This document shows, piece after piece, positions 38,360 through 47,760 of a stretch of DNA of 64,000 bases. Within the stretch, counting starts at the first letter, position 1. Each line of letters begins with the position of its first letter. The translations under genes and the position numbers were made by a program. The notes below the pieces were generated by a model. The model was not told where the DNA came from. It worked only from the letters and a program-made list of their open reading frames with translations, and made no database searches. Source of the DNA: Synoicihabitans lomoniglobus (GTDB taxonomy: Bacteria; Verrucomicrobiota; Verrucomicrobiia; Opitutales; Opitutaceae); the NCBI RefSeq assembly GCF_029023725.1, contig NZ_CP119075.1, positions 2,785,501 through 2,849,500 on the forward strand, read 5' to 3'.

Positions 38360-38506
38360 CCGACGACGGAACAGCGCCCGGCTCGACCACGGTTAAGTTT
38401 TGCGGCAATAAAACAGGCGGATGCAAGTAGGGTTTGGCACCGGACCAGCCAAGCAAGGTGGGGACCCGATAGCGGATGCGGCGTCCATCCTTGTCATATC
38501 CAGCAT
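38360..38506. other. 147-base spacer after the GT-C run
   Basis: The spacer separates the nine-gene membrane transferase run from the exported Asp-box protein genes and is the longest gap on the plus strand after position 12,000. A promoter for the second block is expected here, and termination of the first is possible. Only a weak 5-bp stem (GGATG/CATCC at 38474-38490) was seen, with no T tract. No assigned -35/-10 pair. Confidence 0.3.
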
Positions 38507-41500
38507 ATGCCATTCCTGAGGTTATTACTGATTTTTTTCGGACTAAGTGCGACTGCTGCCTTTGCCCAATCCGCATGGAGATTTACTCAACCCCTTCCGG
38601 CCCCGGAACAAATCCGGGACATCGCCGCCAACGATCATCAAATCATCCTCGCGGGCGAAGCTGGCCTCATCGTCAGTTCCACTGACGGCGAAACTTGGGT
38701 GCGCCGCCAGACCGGCACTCGGGAATCGTTCAACGAGGTCCACTTTCTCAACGGACGTTGGTTTGCCACTGGCCACAGTGGCAGCATCTTCAACTCCAAT
38801 GATGGCATCACATGGGCGCAACGAACCAATCTGCGGGGTTCCGGGGCCATGGCTTACGGCAACGACGTTTTTGTAGCTCTCACTTCGGACTACGAACAAT
38901 CCGTCCGTGTTTCCTCCGATGGCGACAACTGGACCAGCAGCCATCTTCGCCCCGGACAAAATGCACTGGGACGCGGCATCGTTTTCGCTTACGGCAAGTT
39001 CTGGGCCGGAAGTGCCATCCGCGCCGGCTTATATCACAGCACCGACGGAATCTCGTGGTCTTTTCAACCCCTCAGCACCGCCAACGGAAACGTGGCTCGT
39101 GTGGTCCAGGCCAACGGACGACTTTTCGCCTTGGTGAAATACTCGTCCACTAGCACCATGCTGTTCGAACTCGAAGATGGCGTATCATGGGTCGAACGCG
39201 GAGGTTCCATGGTCGACTTCGGCTACCTCGACGGACGTTACTACAAACGTGAGCTCAACAACCTGACGCTCGTTTCTCCCAACACGCTCGATTGGACGTT
39301 GGCCCCGAACATTCCGGCAACGCTGGATCTCAGCCACCTCACCCGGTTTCAATCCACGACGTTTGGAATCGTTTCCAACCTCTCGAAACTCATCCAATCT
39401 GACGACGGCTTGAATTGGGGGCCAGTGGGCGACCAGCTCACGTTCACCAGCACCAACGGAGCTGCGCGGGTTGGCGAAGAAGTGCTTGCCTCCAATGGCT
39501 GGTTTACGAGCGATGGCGAATCATGGCAACAGGGAGGATTCGTTCCCCCGAGTGCGGATTACTATTTTCTATGCAACGTCAACGCGCGGGCGTATGCCTT
39601 GGTGCCTCAACGCTTCGCTGAAGGTCAACACGTGACCGAGCTTTGGGTAATTGATGGCGTCACGACCGCGCATCTCGCGGCAACTCTGGACGTGCGTCTC
39701 GTTGATCCGAACATCTGGTTCGCGAATGGTTACTACTTCATCTCATCTCCAGATCAAGGAGCGCGCATCCTGATTCGATCCGAAGACGGTGAAACGTGGA
39801 CCCGACTTGCCGCATCTCTCGAAGCGCCCGAAATTGATCGTATTATCGGCTGCGACGGCGATGCCATCTACATCCGTGAGGCCGGCAACGTAGGGGATGT
39901 TTGGCGCTCCACCGATGGCGTAAATTGGAGCATAAATCTCAAATCCACCCATGGCGCACGAATCACTTCAATCGCTGCAGACTCGGACAATCTGATTGCC
40001 GGTTCAGACCGTGGGTTCTATCATAAGCCCATCGTCGGTGGATCGTGGTCCTATTATCCCGGGCCCGCCCTGCAGGAGTTATTCTTCGATGGCCAATCCA
40101 TCTGCGCCTACGCCCGTGGATTCGATGGGCCCTACGGCGCTTTACTCAATCTGACCGAGAACCTCACGTGGAGTGCGGACCTCGCTATTCCCGAAACCTA
40201 TGACACATGCTTCGTCACCTTGCCCGGCCGCACCATCGCACTAGTCGACCATGCCGTCGCCGTGCGTGACCACGACGCGTCACTCACTCTCAATCGCGGC
40301 CTGCCTTCCGTCATCGAAGCCGTAATCGGTCAACCTATGACCATCAGCGTTACGGCTTCATCGGTAGAAGACGATACGCTCTTCTACCAATGGTTTGCCG
40401 ACGGGCTCGATATCGAAGGAGCTAACTCGGCGACGTTGGGCTTGTCCTACAGTGTCATGGACAGCGCCCCCTCATCGATCGGCGTGCGTGTTTCCGATGG
40501 AACTTCGATCGTGCACGCCGAGAGCCCTTTCCGATTGTTTGAGCAGGCCGCGCCCCAATTTTATCCTCCTGCAGGCGACCCCCTCAGCGTCTACTTCACT
40601 CGCGGAGCAGGTGAAACCGCCACAGTCAGACTATCTGCCAATGTGCTCGCGGCGGGCAATCCAACCTACACATGGTCCCGCAACGGAATCGTGATCGATA
40701 CTCCCAACACTCGAGTCCTGCGACTCCATGTCCAACCGGCAGATGCTGGCGACGTTTACACGGTCGCAGTCACCAACGCCAGCGGCTCAATCAGCACGAG
40801 CCACACCTTGGTTGGACCGCAACCGATATTGTCGAGCGACACCTACGTCACAACAACCTACAATCCCTATTTTGAAACCAGCAACGTAGTGATTGAAGCC
40901 TCTGCCGATTGGGCCACTTCCTTTCAATGGTTTTGCAACGGCGTAGCGGTTCCCGACGCGAACCAAGCCATTTTCCGCAACGAACAGCTTTCAGCAGATC
41001 AATCAGGACTCTACGTCCTTGAAGCTCGTAACGGTTGGGGCGTGGCGAGAACCGACGCGCGATTCATCTCGGTCACCGGTTCTCGAATCACCAACATTTC
41101 AGTCCGCGCCGAAGCCGGCACCGGCGAAAACACCCTCACCCCTGGAGTAGTCATCGCGCGATTGCGCGGCGATTTGAGTCCCCTCGTGCGAGCCATCGGT
41201 CCATCATTGACACCGTTCGGCATTGCCGCGCCGCTCAGGGATCCCGCTCTCAAGGCAATTGATGAGAACGGTCGTGTTGTCGCGAGTGGCGATCAATGGG
41301 GAGGCTCTCCTTTCATGGAATCGCTGTTCACTCGCGTGGGTGCCTTTCCGCTCGACGCTGCGTCGCTCGACGCTACCGTCGTCGCGTCGCGACTCCGATA
41401 CGACGGCAATATTTCTCGATTCACGGCCCCGGTGGAAAGCGTGCTCGGCGATGTCGGGGATGCGCTAGTCGAGGTCTACGACACTGGACGCACCAATGAT

Positions 41501-41902
41501 CTCGACCGCTTGATCAACCTTTCGTGCCGCGCCCGTGTCTCCCCCGCTCACCCACTGATCGCCGGTTTCGTAATCGACGGCGAAGGTCCGGTCAAACTCC
41601 TCATTCGTGCCGGCGGCTCAGCCCTGAAATCGTTCGATATCGCAAGCTATTTGGCCAATCCCCGCTTAACCCTCTTCGACGCCGATCAACGGGAGATCGG
41701 CAATAACGACACCTGGCACCAAGCCGCCAACATCACCGAACTGCGCGCCGCCGCCAGCCTCGTGGGCGCGTTCGACTTCGCCGAGGACAGCAACGACGCC
41801 GCCTCGCTGGTGACCCTCTACCCCGGCGTTTACACCGTCATGGTCGAGGGCGTCGATGCCGCCAGAGGCGTGGCTTTGGTGGAACTTTATGAAGTGCCAT
41901 AG
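38507..41902 (+). CDS. Exported Asp-box (propeller-like) protein with Ig-like and NLSTR-type modules
   Basis: 1131 residues. A signal peptide is clear: hydrophobic MPFLRLLLIFFGLS followed by ATAAFA, with likely cleavage before QSAW. Residues ~50-560 contain many Asp-box-like turns of the form S-x-D-G-x-x-W (SSTDGETW, NSNDGITW, HSTDGISW, QSDDGLNW, RSEDGETW, RSTDGVNW), as in sialidase/BNR-type beta-propellers. Next come two or three Ig-like domains (YQWFADGLDIEGA, YTWSRNGIVIDT, FQWFCNGVAVPD). The C terminus has two copies of a ~130-residue module (from ~859 ITNISVRAEAGTG...RAIGPSL and from ~1000 INLSCRARVSP...GFVIDG) also found in two other exported proteins of this window. Catalytic residues of a sialidase were not identified; a surface adhesin or carbohydrate-binding role is equally possible. 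Confidence 0.75.
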   Translation: MPFLRLLLIFFGLSATAAFAQSAWRFTQPLPAPEQIRDIAANDHQIILAGEAGLIVSSTDGETWVRRQTGTRESFNEVHFLNGRWFATGHSGSIFNSNDGITWAQRTNLRGSGAMAYGNDVFVALTSDYEQSVRVSSDGDNWTSSHLRPGQNALGRGIVFAYGKFWAGSAIRAGLYHSTDGISWSFQPLSTANGNVARVVQANGRLFALVKYSSTSTMLFELEDGVSWVERGGSMVDFGYLDGRYYKRELNNLTLVSPNTLDWTLAPNIPATLDLSHLTRFQSTTFGIVSNLSKLIQSDDGLNWGPVGDQLTFTSTNGAARVGEEVLASNGWFTSDGESWQQGGFVPPSADYYFLCNVNARAYALVPQRFAEGQHVTELWVIDGVTTAHLAATLDVRLVDPNIWFANGYYFISSPDQGARILIRSEDGETWTRLAASLEAPEIDRIIGCDGDAIYIREAGNVGDVWRSTDGVNWSINLKSTHGARITSIAADSDNLIAGSDRGFYHKPIVGGSWSYYPGPALQELFFDGQSICAYARGFDGPYGALLNLTENLTWSADLAIPETYDTCFVTLPGRTIALVDHAVAVRDHDASLTLNRGLPSVIEAVIGQPMTISVTASSVEDDTLFYQWFADGLDIEGANSATLGLSYSVMDSAPSSIGVRVSDGTSIVHAESPFRLFEQAAPQFYPPAGDPLSVYFTRGAGETATVRLSANVLAAGNPTYTWSRNGIVIDTPNTRVLRLHVQPADAGDVYTVAVTNASGSISTSHTLVGPQPILSSDTYVTTTYNPYFETSNVVIEASADWATSFQWFCNGVAVPDANQAIFRNEQLSADQSGLYVLEARNGWGVARTDARFISVTGSRITNISVRAEAGTGENTLTPGVVIARLRGDLSPLVRAIGPSLTPFGIAAPLRDPALKAIDENGRVVASGDQWGGSPFMESLFTRVGAFPLDAASLDATVVASRLRYDGNISRFTAPVESVLGDVGDALVEVYDTGRTNDLDRLINLSCRARVSPAHPLIAGFVIDGEGPVKLLIRAGGSALKSFDIASYLANPRLTLFDADQREIGNNDTWHQAANITELRAAASLVGAFDFAEDSNDAASLVTLYPGVYTVMVEGVDAARGVALVELYEVP

Positions 41903-41910
41903 GCTCTCAC

Positions 41911-41937
41911 GAGTGGTAGGCTGAACCCCTACCACTC
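41911..41937. terminator. Perfect 10-bp hairpin between the two Asp-box genes
   Basis: The sequence GAGTGGTAGG (41911-41920) is repeated in inverted orientation as CCTACCACTC (41928-41937) with a 7-base loop. It starts 9 bases after the stop of the upstream gene and ends 24 bases before the next start. There is no following T tract, so it may be an attenuator, an mRNA-stabilising 3' hairpin or a REP-like remnant and not a classical Rho-independent terminator. Confidence 0.5.
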
Positions 41938-41961
41938 CCGTCGGCTCACCCCATCCGCCTC

Positions 41962-44900
41962 ATGACCGCTTCCCCTCGCTTCCGCATGCTCGCTTTTCTC
42001 GCGAGTCTCCTGCTTCCGGTTCTGGTCCTCCCCGGACAATCCTCGTGGCAGCGGCACTGGCCGCTGGTCACTCGTCCCGGGCTCAACGACATCGCGACCG
42101 ACGGCGAAAAATTTGTGGCCGTCGGTGCCGTCGGCACGGTGTTGACGTCAACCGACGGCCTCACCTGGCAGGCCGAAGACGCCGGCACGTGGGAGAGTTT
42201 GCAGAGCATCGCCTATCGCGGTGGCCAGTTCATCGCGAATGGTTCAGAGGGCACTTTGTTCTCTTCACCCGATGGGCTTGAATGGCACCAACGTTTAGGT
42301 GGCGGACGAGCGGATCAAAGTCACCCCGCCTTCGGCAACGGCGTCTACGTCACCAGCGGGCTCTGGCAGCAACGCTACGTGCTCCGGTCCACCGATGGCG
42401 CGACTTGGGAACAGGTCTCGATGTCCTTCGACCCGGGCTCCATCGTGTTCGGCACTGGCCACTTTTACGCCAACGCGGCCGAGGTCCCGGGCGTGCGTCA
42501 ATCAACCGACGGCCGCAATTGGCAACTCACGGTCATTGATGGGGCGACGCACACGCCGGACACCTTTGCCCTGCCCGTTTCCGGCAATGGCGTGACCCTG
42601 ATGGCCAGCTTCCGCCCCGACAATTCAATCGCGGCGTATTACCGCACCACCGACGGCGAAAACTGGGCTCTGCTCGAATCAAACCATGCCCTCGAATACG
42701 TCTATTTCTCCGATGGTTGGTTCTGGTCCCGTGAAGCGGGCACGGCCCAGGTCTTGCGTTCCTCTGATGGCTCAATCTGGGAGCCGCGCCCGGAAGCCGA
42801 TTACGGGAACCGCCAACTCGCTCGCATCGGCGATATTCGCGTATGGGTGGGACCGGGGGCGATTCATCGATCAGTGGGTGAAGCGGACTGGGAACCGACC
42901 ACCCGACCTTACGGAGCTCAGGCCGACGAACGCATCACCACCCACGCCCTGACCCATCACGACGGTCGCTGGGTGCACGCCCAGGGATTGACGTCGACCG
43001 ATGCCGAGAACTGGGAGCCCATCACCTTCACCAACAATTCCTCCGACAATGGAAACGAAATCAAAAGCGCGTCTCATGCCGGCAACGCGTTTTACCTCAC
43101 CAAGCCCTCAATTCATCAGGACGCCCGCGTTTACCGCTCCGAAGACGGTCAGATTTTTTCCCCGGTCGCCGACCTGCCCGGACTGATTCAAGCGGAAGTG
43201 GTTTACGCCAACGGCACCTATCTCATCGTCGGCACCGAAACGCGTGATTTGCACCGCTCGCTCGACGGCATCAACTGGATCACGCTGGCTCAAAATCAGC
43301 CTGCGAGTAGTCTCAGCGATGCCTCCAACGGGTCTTGGGCTCGGCCCGGCAAACGCCTGCTGACCACGGATGGCACCACCTTCTTTTTGTTTGTTGAATC
43401 CGGTGGGCTCTTCACCTCGGCCGATGGCACCACGTGGACGCCAGTCAGTGAGAAGATCGCAAACCAATCCCGCCTCAACGTGCTGCGCTACGCCGATGGG
43501 TGGCTGTTGGCCGGCAGCGACGATGGCGTGCACACGTCCTCCGATGGCGGCAGCACGTGGACGACCTGGCCCCCTCCCCTCAGGCATATTCAATCGGTGG
43601 ATCACGTGGACGGTCGCATCATCGCAATGGGCCATGACCGCCACAACTACGGGTTGGTATTCATGGCCACCTCATCGGACAATGTCGTGTGGAGTCGGTC
43701 AGCTTACGCGACCACGGGCGATATTCGTGGTCTGGTCAGCGTCGCCGGCCGGACGTTCGCGACCATGGGCGGCAACACGTGGGTCAGCCGGGCCGGGCAA
43801 GGTCCGCAAATCACCGCAACCCCACCAGCCGAAGCCGTGATCTTTGCGGGATTGTCTCCCGACCTCACGGTAGCGGCCACCGGCACGAGCCCGCTGAGCT
43901 ACCAGTGGGCGCGCTACGGCATCGATATCGAGGGTGCCACTGCCGCCACCCTGACGACACCTCTCGAATCAAGCGAGGGACGCCATCTCCCGTTGACTGT
44001 GAAAATTTCCGACGGGGCACACACCACCTCCGTCTACTCCCTTCTCCGGGTCGCAGCCAACGAAGCCCCGGAAGCCCGGCACGAGACAGGCATCGCCACG
44101 GCGCGTATCAAGGACGCGAACGGCCCGGTTGCCTACCGCCTTTATGCCGACTTCAGCGGCGAGGAACTCACTTTCACATGGTATCGCGACGGCGTCCTAA
44201 TGCCCGACGAATCGGAATACAGTCTGAGCGTTCCGATCAACGCCTTCACCATCGGTCACCACTACCGGGTCACGGCGACCAACCTCGCGGGATCCGCCAC
44301 CAGCGAAGACTACCCCATCGAAGTGCCGGCAATCACCCTCGGCAACTGGATCGAGGATCGCGATCAAGACACTGGAGCTTTGATCCGTCTCGGCATCGAA
44401 AACACCCACGCCGGTCGCTATCAATGGCGTCGCAACGGCGTCCCCATACCCGATGCGACCTTGCCGTGGGTGAACCTGCAACAGCGGTATGGTCCGGATG
44501 AATTGTCGCTCAGCTCCGGCTTCTACGACGTATTGCTTTTCAACTCATTCGGCACGGTGCGCAGCGAAACCTATCGGTATCAACGCCCGGAAGACGCACC
44601 GTTGCCCACCGCTACCCCGCAGTATCCGTTCGCACCGCTCACACCTCCCCGCTTGGTCAACCTGTCCGTTCGCGGTATCACCGGTGCCGGCGAAGCCACA
44701 TTGATCCCGGGATTTGTATTCGACCGCGACACGATCCTGACGACGGATACGCCCTACTCCTTCATCGTGCGCGCCGTCGGCCCGGGATTGACCGGATTCG
44801 GGATCGCAGACGCCATCTCCGATCCCACCCTCGCGCTGATCGACGCCAGCGGGACCACGCTCGCCCACAACGAGAAGTGGGCGGATAACCCGACCGATCT

Positions 44901-45537
44901 TACCGCGACCTTCGATCACGTGGGCGCATTCGCGCTGGCAAACGATTCTCACGATGCGGCCCTGCTGCACGAGCTGACCGCCGCTCCCGGCGCCGTCGTG
45001 CTCACCGCACCGGTCGTAGACTCGTCCGACGCCACTGGGGAAACCCTGGTGGAACTCTACGAACTTCCCGACGGAAACGGAACCCGTTTGACCAACCTTT
45101 CAACTCGCGGCCTGGTCACGCCCGACCGTCCCCTCACCGCTGGTTTCGTGATCTCAGGCGACGGTTCACTGTCCCTGCTCTTGCGCGCCGTCGGTCCCGC
45201 GTTGGAGGACTTTGGGGTGCAGCTTCCTGCACCGGACCCGCGCCTCGCGGTCTTTAATGCCGCCGGCGATTTGATCGCCGGCAGCGTCGTCCCCTACCCT
45301 CATTTCCCGTCCGACCTCGAGAACACCATCGGAGCATTTCCCATTGTGCCCGACAGCCGCAATGCCGGGCTCCTCGTCACACTCCCGCCCGGCGCCTACA
45401 CCGTCCAAGCCCTCGACGACTTCGGAGGAATCGTTCTCTTGGAGGTTTATCCGTATGCAAACGTTTATGAGTCGGTCGAAATCCCCGATCTGGACGAAAT
45501 GATCCCGCTATCAAACCAGCCCGACCCTTCCCTATAG
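41962..45537 (+). CDS. Exported Asp-box (propeller-like) protein, paralog 2
   Basis: 1191 residues, tandem paralog of the preceding gene. An N-terminal signal sequence (MLAFLASLLLPVLVLPG) is followed directly by SSWQRHWPLVTRPGLNDIAT, parallel to the start of the mature paralog. Asp-box-like turns recur through residues ~60-610 (TSTDGLTW, SSPDGLEW, RSTDGATW, QSTDGRNW, RTTDGENW, RSSDGSIW, TSADGTTW, TSSDGGSTW). Ig-like domains follow (YQWARYGIDIEGA, FTWYRDGVLMPD, YQWRRNGVPIPD) and then two copies of the C-terminal module (~895 LVNLSVRGITGAG and ~1038 LTNLSTRGLVTPD...GFVISG). The start may be ATG 41962 or ATG 41986; both leave an intact signal peptide. The binding target is unknown. The gene lies 59 bases from its paralog, a gap that carries the hairpin at 41911-41937. 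Confidence 0.75.
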   Translation: MTASPRFRMLAFLASLLLPVLVLPGQSSWQRHWPLVTRPGLNDIATDGEKFVAVGAVGTVLTSTDGLTWQAEDAGTWESLQSIAYRGGQFIANGSEGTLFSSPDGLEWHQRLGGGRADQSHPAFGNGVYVTSGLWQQRYVLRSTDGATWEQVSMSFDPGSIVFGTGHFYANAAEVPGVRQSTDGRNWQLTVIDGATHTPDTFALPVSGNGVTLMASFRPDNSIAAYYRTTDGENWALLESNHALEYVYFSDGWFWSREAGTAQVLRSSDGSIWEPRPEADYGNRQLARIGDIRVWVGPGAIHRSVGEADWEPTTRPYGAQADERITTHALTHHDGRWVHAQGLTSTDAENWEPITFTNNSSDNGNEIKSASHAGNAFYLTKPSIHQDARVYRSEDGQIFSPVADLPGLIQAEVVYANGTYLIVGTETRDLHRSLDGINWITLAQNQPASSLSDASNGSWARPGKRLLTTDGTTFFLFVESGGLFTSADGTTWTPVSEKIANQSRLNVLRYADGWLLAGSDDGVHTSSDGGSTWTTWPPPLRHIQSVDHVDGRIIAMGHDRHNYGLVFMATSSDNVVWSRSAYATTGDIRGLVSVAGRTFATMGGNTWVSRAGQGPQITATPPAEAVIFAGLSPDLTVAATGTSPLSYQWARYGIDIEGATAATLTTPLESSEGRHLPLTVKISDGAHTTSVYSLLRVAANEAPEARHETGIATARIKDANGPVAYRLYADFSGEELTFTWYRDGVLMPDESEYSLSVPINAFTIGHHYRVTATNLAGSATSEDYPIEVPAITLGNWIEDRDQDTGALIRLGIENTHAGRYQWRRNGVPIPDATLPWVNLQQRYGPDELSLSSGFYDVLLFNSFGTVRSETYRYQRPEDAPLPTATPQYPFAPLTPPRLVNLSVRGITGAGEATLIPGFVFDRDTILTTDTPYSFIVRAVGPGLTGFGIADAISDPTLALIDASGTTLAHNEKWADNPTDLTATFDHVGAFALANDSHDAALLHELTAAPGAVVLTAPVVDSSDATGETLVELYELPDGNGTRLTNLSTRGLVTPDRPLTAGFVISGDGSLSLLLRAVGPALEDFGVQLPAPDPRLAVFNAAGDLIAGSVVPYPHFPSDLENTIGAFPIVPDSRNAGLLVTLPPGAYTVQALDDFGGIVLLEVYPYANVYESVEIPDLDEMIPLSNQPDPSL

Positions 45538-45602
45538 GCACGAATCGGCTGCGCCCATCGGGCCGGGAGTTTGCGTCCGAAAAGGCATTGCCCGCCGCCG
45601 CC

Positions 45603-45626
45603 GGGCGCGCTTCGCTCGGCGCTCCC
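45603..45626. other. GC-rich imperfect hairpin upstream of the GT2-GT4 fusion gene
   Basis: The stretch can fold with GGG/CCC at the outside, one mismatch, then GCGC/GCGC and a 6-8 base loop containing TCGCTC. It ends 5 bases before the GTG start at 45632. It resembles the REP-like 'GCGCGCTCGGCGAG' palindromes of the element at 47661-47747 in base composition. A regulatory role in translation of the next gene is possible but unproven. Confidence 0.25.
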
Positions 45627-45631
45627 AATCC

Positions 45632-47650
45632 GTGCAGGTTTCGTTTATCATCCCCGTCTTCAATCAGTTGGCGCACACGCAAGCGTGCCTCGCCTCGCTG
45701 CGCGAACACGTCCCGGTCGAGATCGAGCACGAAATCATCTTGGTCGACGACGCCAGCGACGCCGAAACCCGGTCTTTCCTTGCCAGCCTCTCCGCCCCCG
45801 TGCGGGTGCAGCACAACGAATCAAATCAAGGCTTCGCCCGCTCCACCAATCGCGGGGCGGCTGTCGCCACCGGCACCTGGCTTTGCCTGCTCAATAACGA
45901 TGTCGCGCTGACCACCGGAGCCATCGCCACGATGCTGGCCGTGCCCACGTCGCATCCCGATGCGGGTATCATCGGCAACATTCAGATCACGACCGACACC
46001 GGCGACGTTGATCACGCCGGCATCGACTTTGTTGACGGCGGCTACCCGCTCCACCGGCGCGGCGCGCTCGCCGACCTGCAAGCGCAGGGTGACGTCGTTG
46101 CTGTGCCGGCGGTGACCGCCGCATGTTGCCTGGTCAATCGCGCTTGGTTCACCGCTCTCAGCGGGCTCGACGAGCGTTACCGCAATGGTTTCGAGGACGT
46201 GGACCTTTGCCTGCGCGCCCGTGAAAACGGTTGGGGCATCTACGTCGCCACGCAAAGTGTGGTGCGGCACGCCGTATCACTCAGTGAGGGCCGCGGACGC
46301 CATGAATTTCGCAATGCGCAAAAGTTTCTTGATCGCTGGGGACCACGCACCGCCGCCATTGAGAAAGCCGAGCGCGAAGCCGCCGCGCGTCGTTGGCGCA
46401 TGGCTCGCGCGCAAGCGGCAACGGGAGGTCCGCCCGCCGTGGTCGCGGCCCGACGAGCCCAACTCGAGGGTGAACAAATTCGCATGGCCCGCGCCGCCAG
46501 TTCCGCCGTGGTGTGGGTCGACTTACTGCGCATGGAATCGGGCGGAGCCAACGGGGGCATCAAACCGTTCCTGTTTTCGTTTCTACGCGAATTGGTCCAA
46601 CTCCGCTGGGAGCCCCAAACCTACGTGCTGCTCATCCGTCCCGGGTTGGCGCACGAGCTCCAATTTCTGCGCTCGACCGATGCGTTGGCCATCCAGAGTC
46701 CGGACGGCTGGCGGCTGCAAACCAACGGCGACGGTGCCATCCCCCACTCGCTGGCTGAAATCGAAAAAGCGTTTCCACCGGAGGTGCTGTATTGCCCTTT
46801 CACCACATCGTCGTTTGCCCGACCCGGCTTGCCTATGGTCACCCTCATCGTCGACGCGCTCCATCGCGACCTGCCGTCCGCGCTGCCGATCGAGGAGGTC
46901 AATTTTCGCGAAGATGGTTTCAAACGCGCCATCGGTGCCGCCACGTGGGTGCAAACGCTGGCCCAACACGGCATCGATCGTTTGCAAGAACACTACGACG
47001 TGCATCCCGCTCGCTGCTTTCACACCTACGCGCCGGTGCACCAACGTCTCGAAGGCGCCACCGACGCCAGCGAACGCCCCAGCGAAATTCCCGCCGGACC
47101 GTTCTTTTTCTATCCGGCAAATTTCTGGCCGCACAAAAACCACGAGGTGGTGCTCACCGCGTATCAGCTTTATCGGCACAAAGCGGGAACCGATGCTTGG
47201 CCGCTCGTGCTCACCGGTCATCCCGACGCGCGCATGACCACACTTCGCGCCATGAGTGCAGCACTCGGACTCGACCAACATGTGCACTTCCTCGGCCACC
47301 TGCCCACCCCGGCGTTCGCCGCGCTGTGGCAACACGCCGGGGCCCTCGTTTTCCCATCGCTGCATGAAGGCTTCGGTATTCCGCTACTGGAGGCGTTTGA
47401 GAAAAAACTCCCGGTGCTGGCGGCCGAAACCTCCGTCTTGCCCGAGGTCGGCGGCGACGCCTGCGCGTGGTTTGATCCGCGCAGTCCGCACGCCCTCGCT
47501 GATGCCATGACCGTGCTCGCCGAGGACTCCGACCGCCGCGCCACCTTGGTGGAACTCGGCACCAAACGACTGAAGAAATTCTCCCTGCATTTCGAAGCCT
47601 GCCGTCTCAACCACTTCCTCCACGCCGCCGCGCGTGGTCTCGTGCCATGA
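45632..47650 (+). CDS. GT2-GT4 fusion glycosyltransferase
   Basis: 672 residues. The N-terminal ~220 residues are a rhamnosyltransferase-like GT2 domain: SFIIPVFNQLAHTQACL, IILVDDASD, LLNNDVA near residue 87 and FEDVDLCLRARENGW. After a ~250-residue middle part with an Ala/Arg-rich helical linker and an apparent GT4 N-terminal half, the GT4 C-terminal domain follows: FFFYPANFWPHKNHEVVL (~490) and the donor-binding HEGFGIPLLEAFEKKLPVLA (~578). It probably adds two sugars in the cytosol to a lipid-linked intermediate. The start is GTG at 45632; no Shine-Dalgarno is seen. Its stop (TGA in ATGA at 47647-47650) includes an ATG that may once have been the start of the next gene, before the insertion described at 47657-47760. 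Confidence 0.82.
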   Translation: MQVSFIIPVFNQLAHTQACLASLREHVPVEIEHEIILVDDASDAETRSFLASLSAPVRVQHNESNQGFARSTNRGAAVATGTWLCLLNNDVALTTGAIATMLAVPTSHPDAGIIGNIQITTDTGDVDHAGIDFVDGGYPLHRRGALADLQAQGDVVAVPAVTAACCLVNRAWFTALSGLDERYRNGFEDVDLCLRARENGWGIYVATQSVVRHAVSLSEGRGRHEFRNAQKFLDRWGPRTAAIEKAEREAAARRWRMARAQAATGGPPAVVAARRAQLEGEQIRMARAASSAVVWVDLLRMESGGANGGIKPFLFSFLRELVQLRWEPQTYVLLIRPGLAHELQFLRSTDALAIQSPDGWRLQTNGDGAIPHSLAEIEKAFPPEVLYCPFTTSSFARPGLPMVTLIVDALHRDLPSALPIEEVNFREDGFKRAIGAATWVQTLAQHGIDRLQEHYDVHPARCFHTYAPVHQRLEGATDASERPSEIPAGPFFFYPANFWPHKNHEVVLTAYQLYRHKAGTDAWPLVLTGHPDARMTTLRAMSAALGLDQHVHFLGHLPTPAFAALWQHAGALVFPSLHEGFGIPLLEAFEKKLPVLAAETSVLPEVGGDACAWFDPRSPHALADAMTVLAEDSDRRATLVELGTKRLKKFSLHFEACRLNHFLHAAARGLVP

Positions 47651-47656
47651 AGATCG
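47643..47656. repeat. 14-bp direct repeat, left copy
   Basis: TGCCATGAAGATCG occurs here across the stop codon of the GT2-GT4 gene and again at 47747-47760 across the start codon of the next gene. The two copies flank the REP-like doublet exactly, as a target-site duplication would. Confidence 0.75.
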
Positions 47657-47660
47657 ACCC

Positions 47661-47747
47661 GGTAGGGCGGTCTCGCCGAGACCGCCGCCAACATCACATC
47701 GGCTCCCACTCCTCTGATACGGCGCGCTCGGCGAGCACGCCCTACCT
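47661..47747. repeat. REP-like inverted doublet
   Basis: Two similar palindromic units lie head to head. The left unit (47661-47688) reads GGTAGGGCGGTCTCGCCGAG followed by ACCGCC; the right unit (47720-47746), on the opposite strand, reads GGTAGGGCGTGCTCGCCGAG followed by CGCGCC. Each can form its own hairpin (for example GGCGGTCTCG/CGAGACCGCC) and the two can pair with each other. They are separated by ~31 bases without obvious structure. This is the organisation of REP doublets mobilised by RAYT transposases in other bacteria; no such transposase is encoded in this window. Confidence 0.75.
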
Positions 47748-47760
47748 GCCATGAAGATCG
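47747..47760. repeat. 14-bp direct repeat, right copy
   Basis: Second copy of TGCCATGAAGATCG. It contains the ATG at 47751 used as the start of the GT4 gene. See the left copy at 47643-47656. Confidence 0.75.

Noticed and set aside
46185..47237. A 350-codon plus-strand frame inside the GT2-GT4 fusion gene
   Set aside because: An alternative frame of a gene with clear GT2 and GT4 motifs; the product is Arg/Ser/Pro-rich noise.
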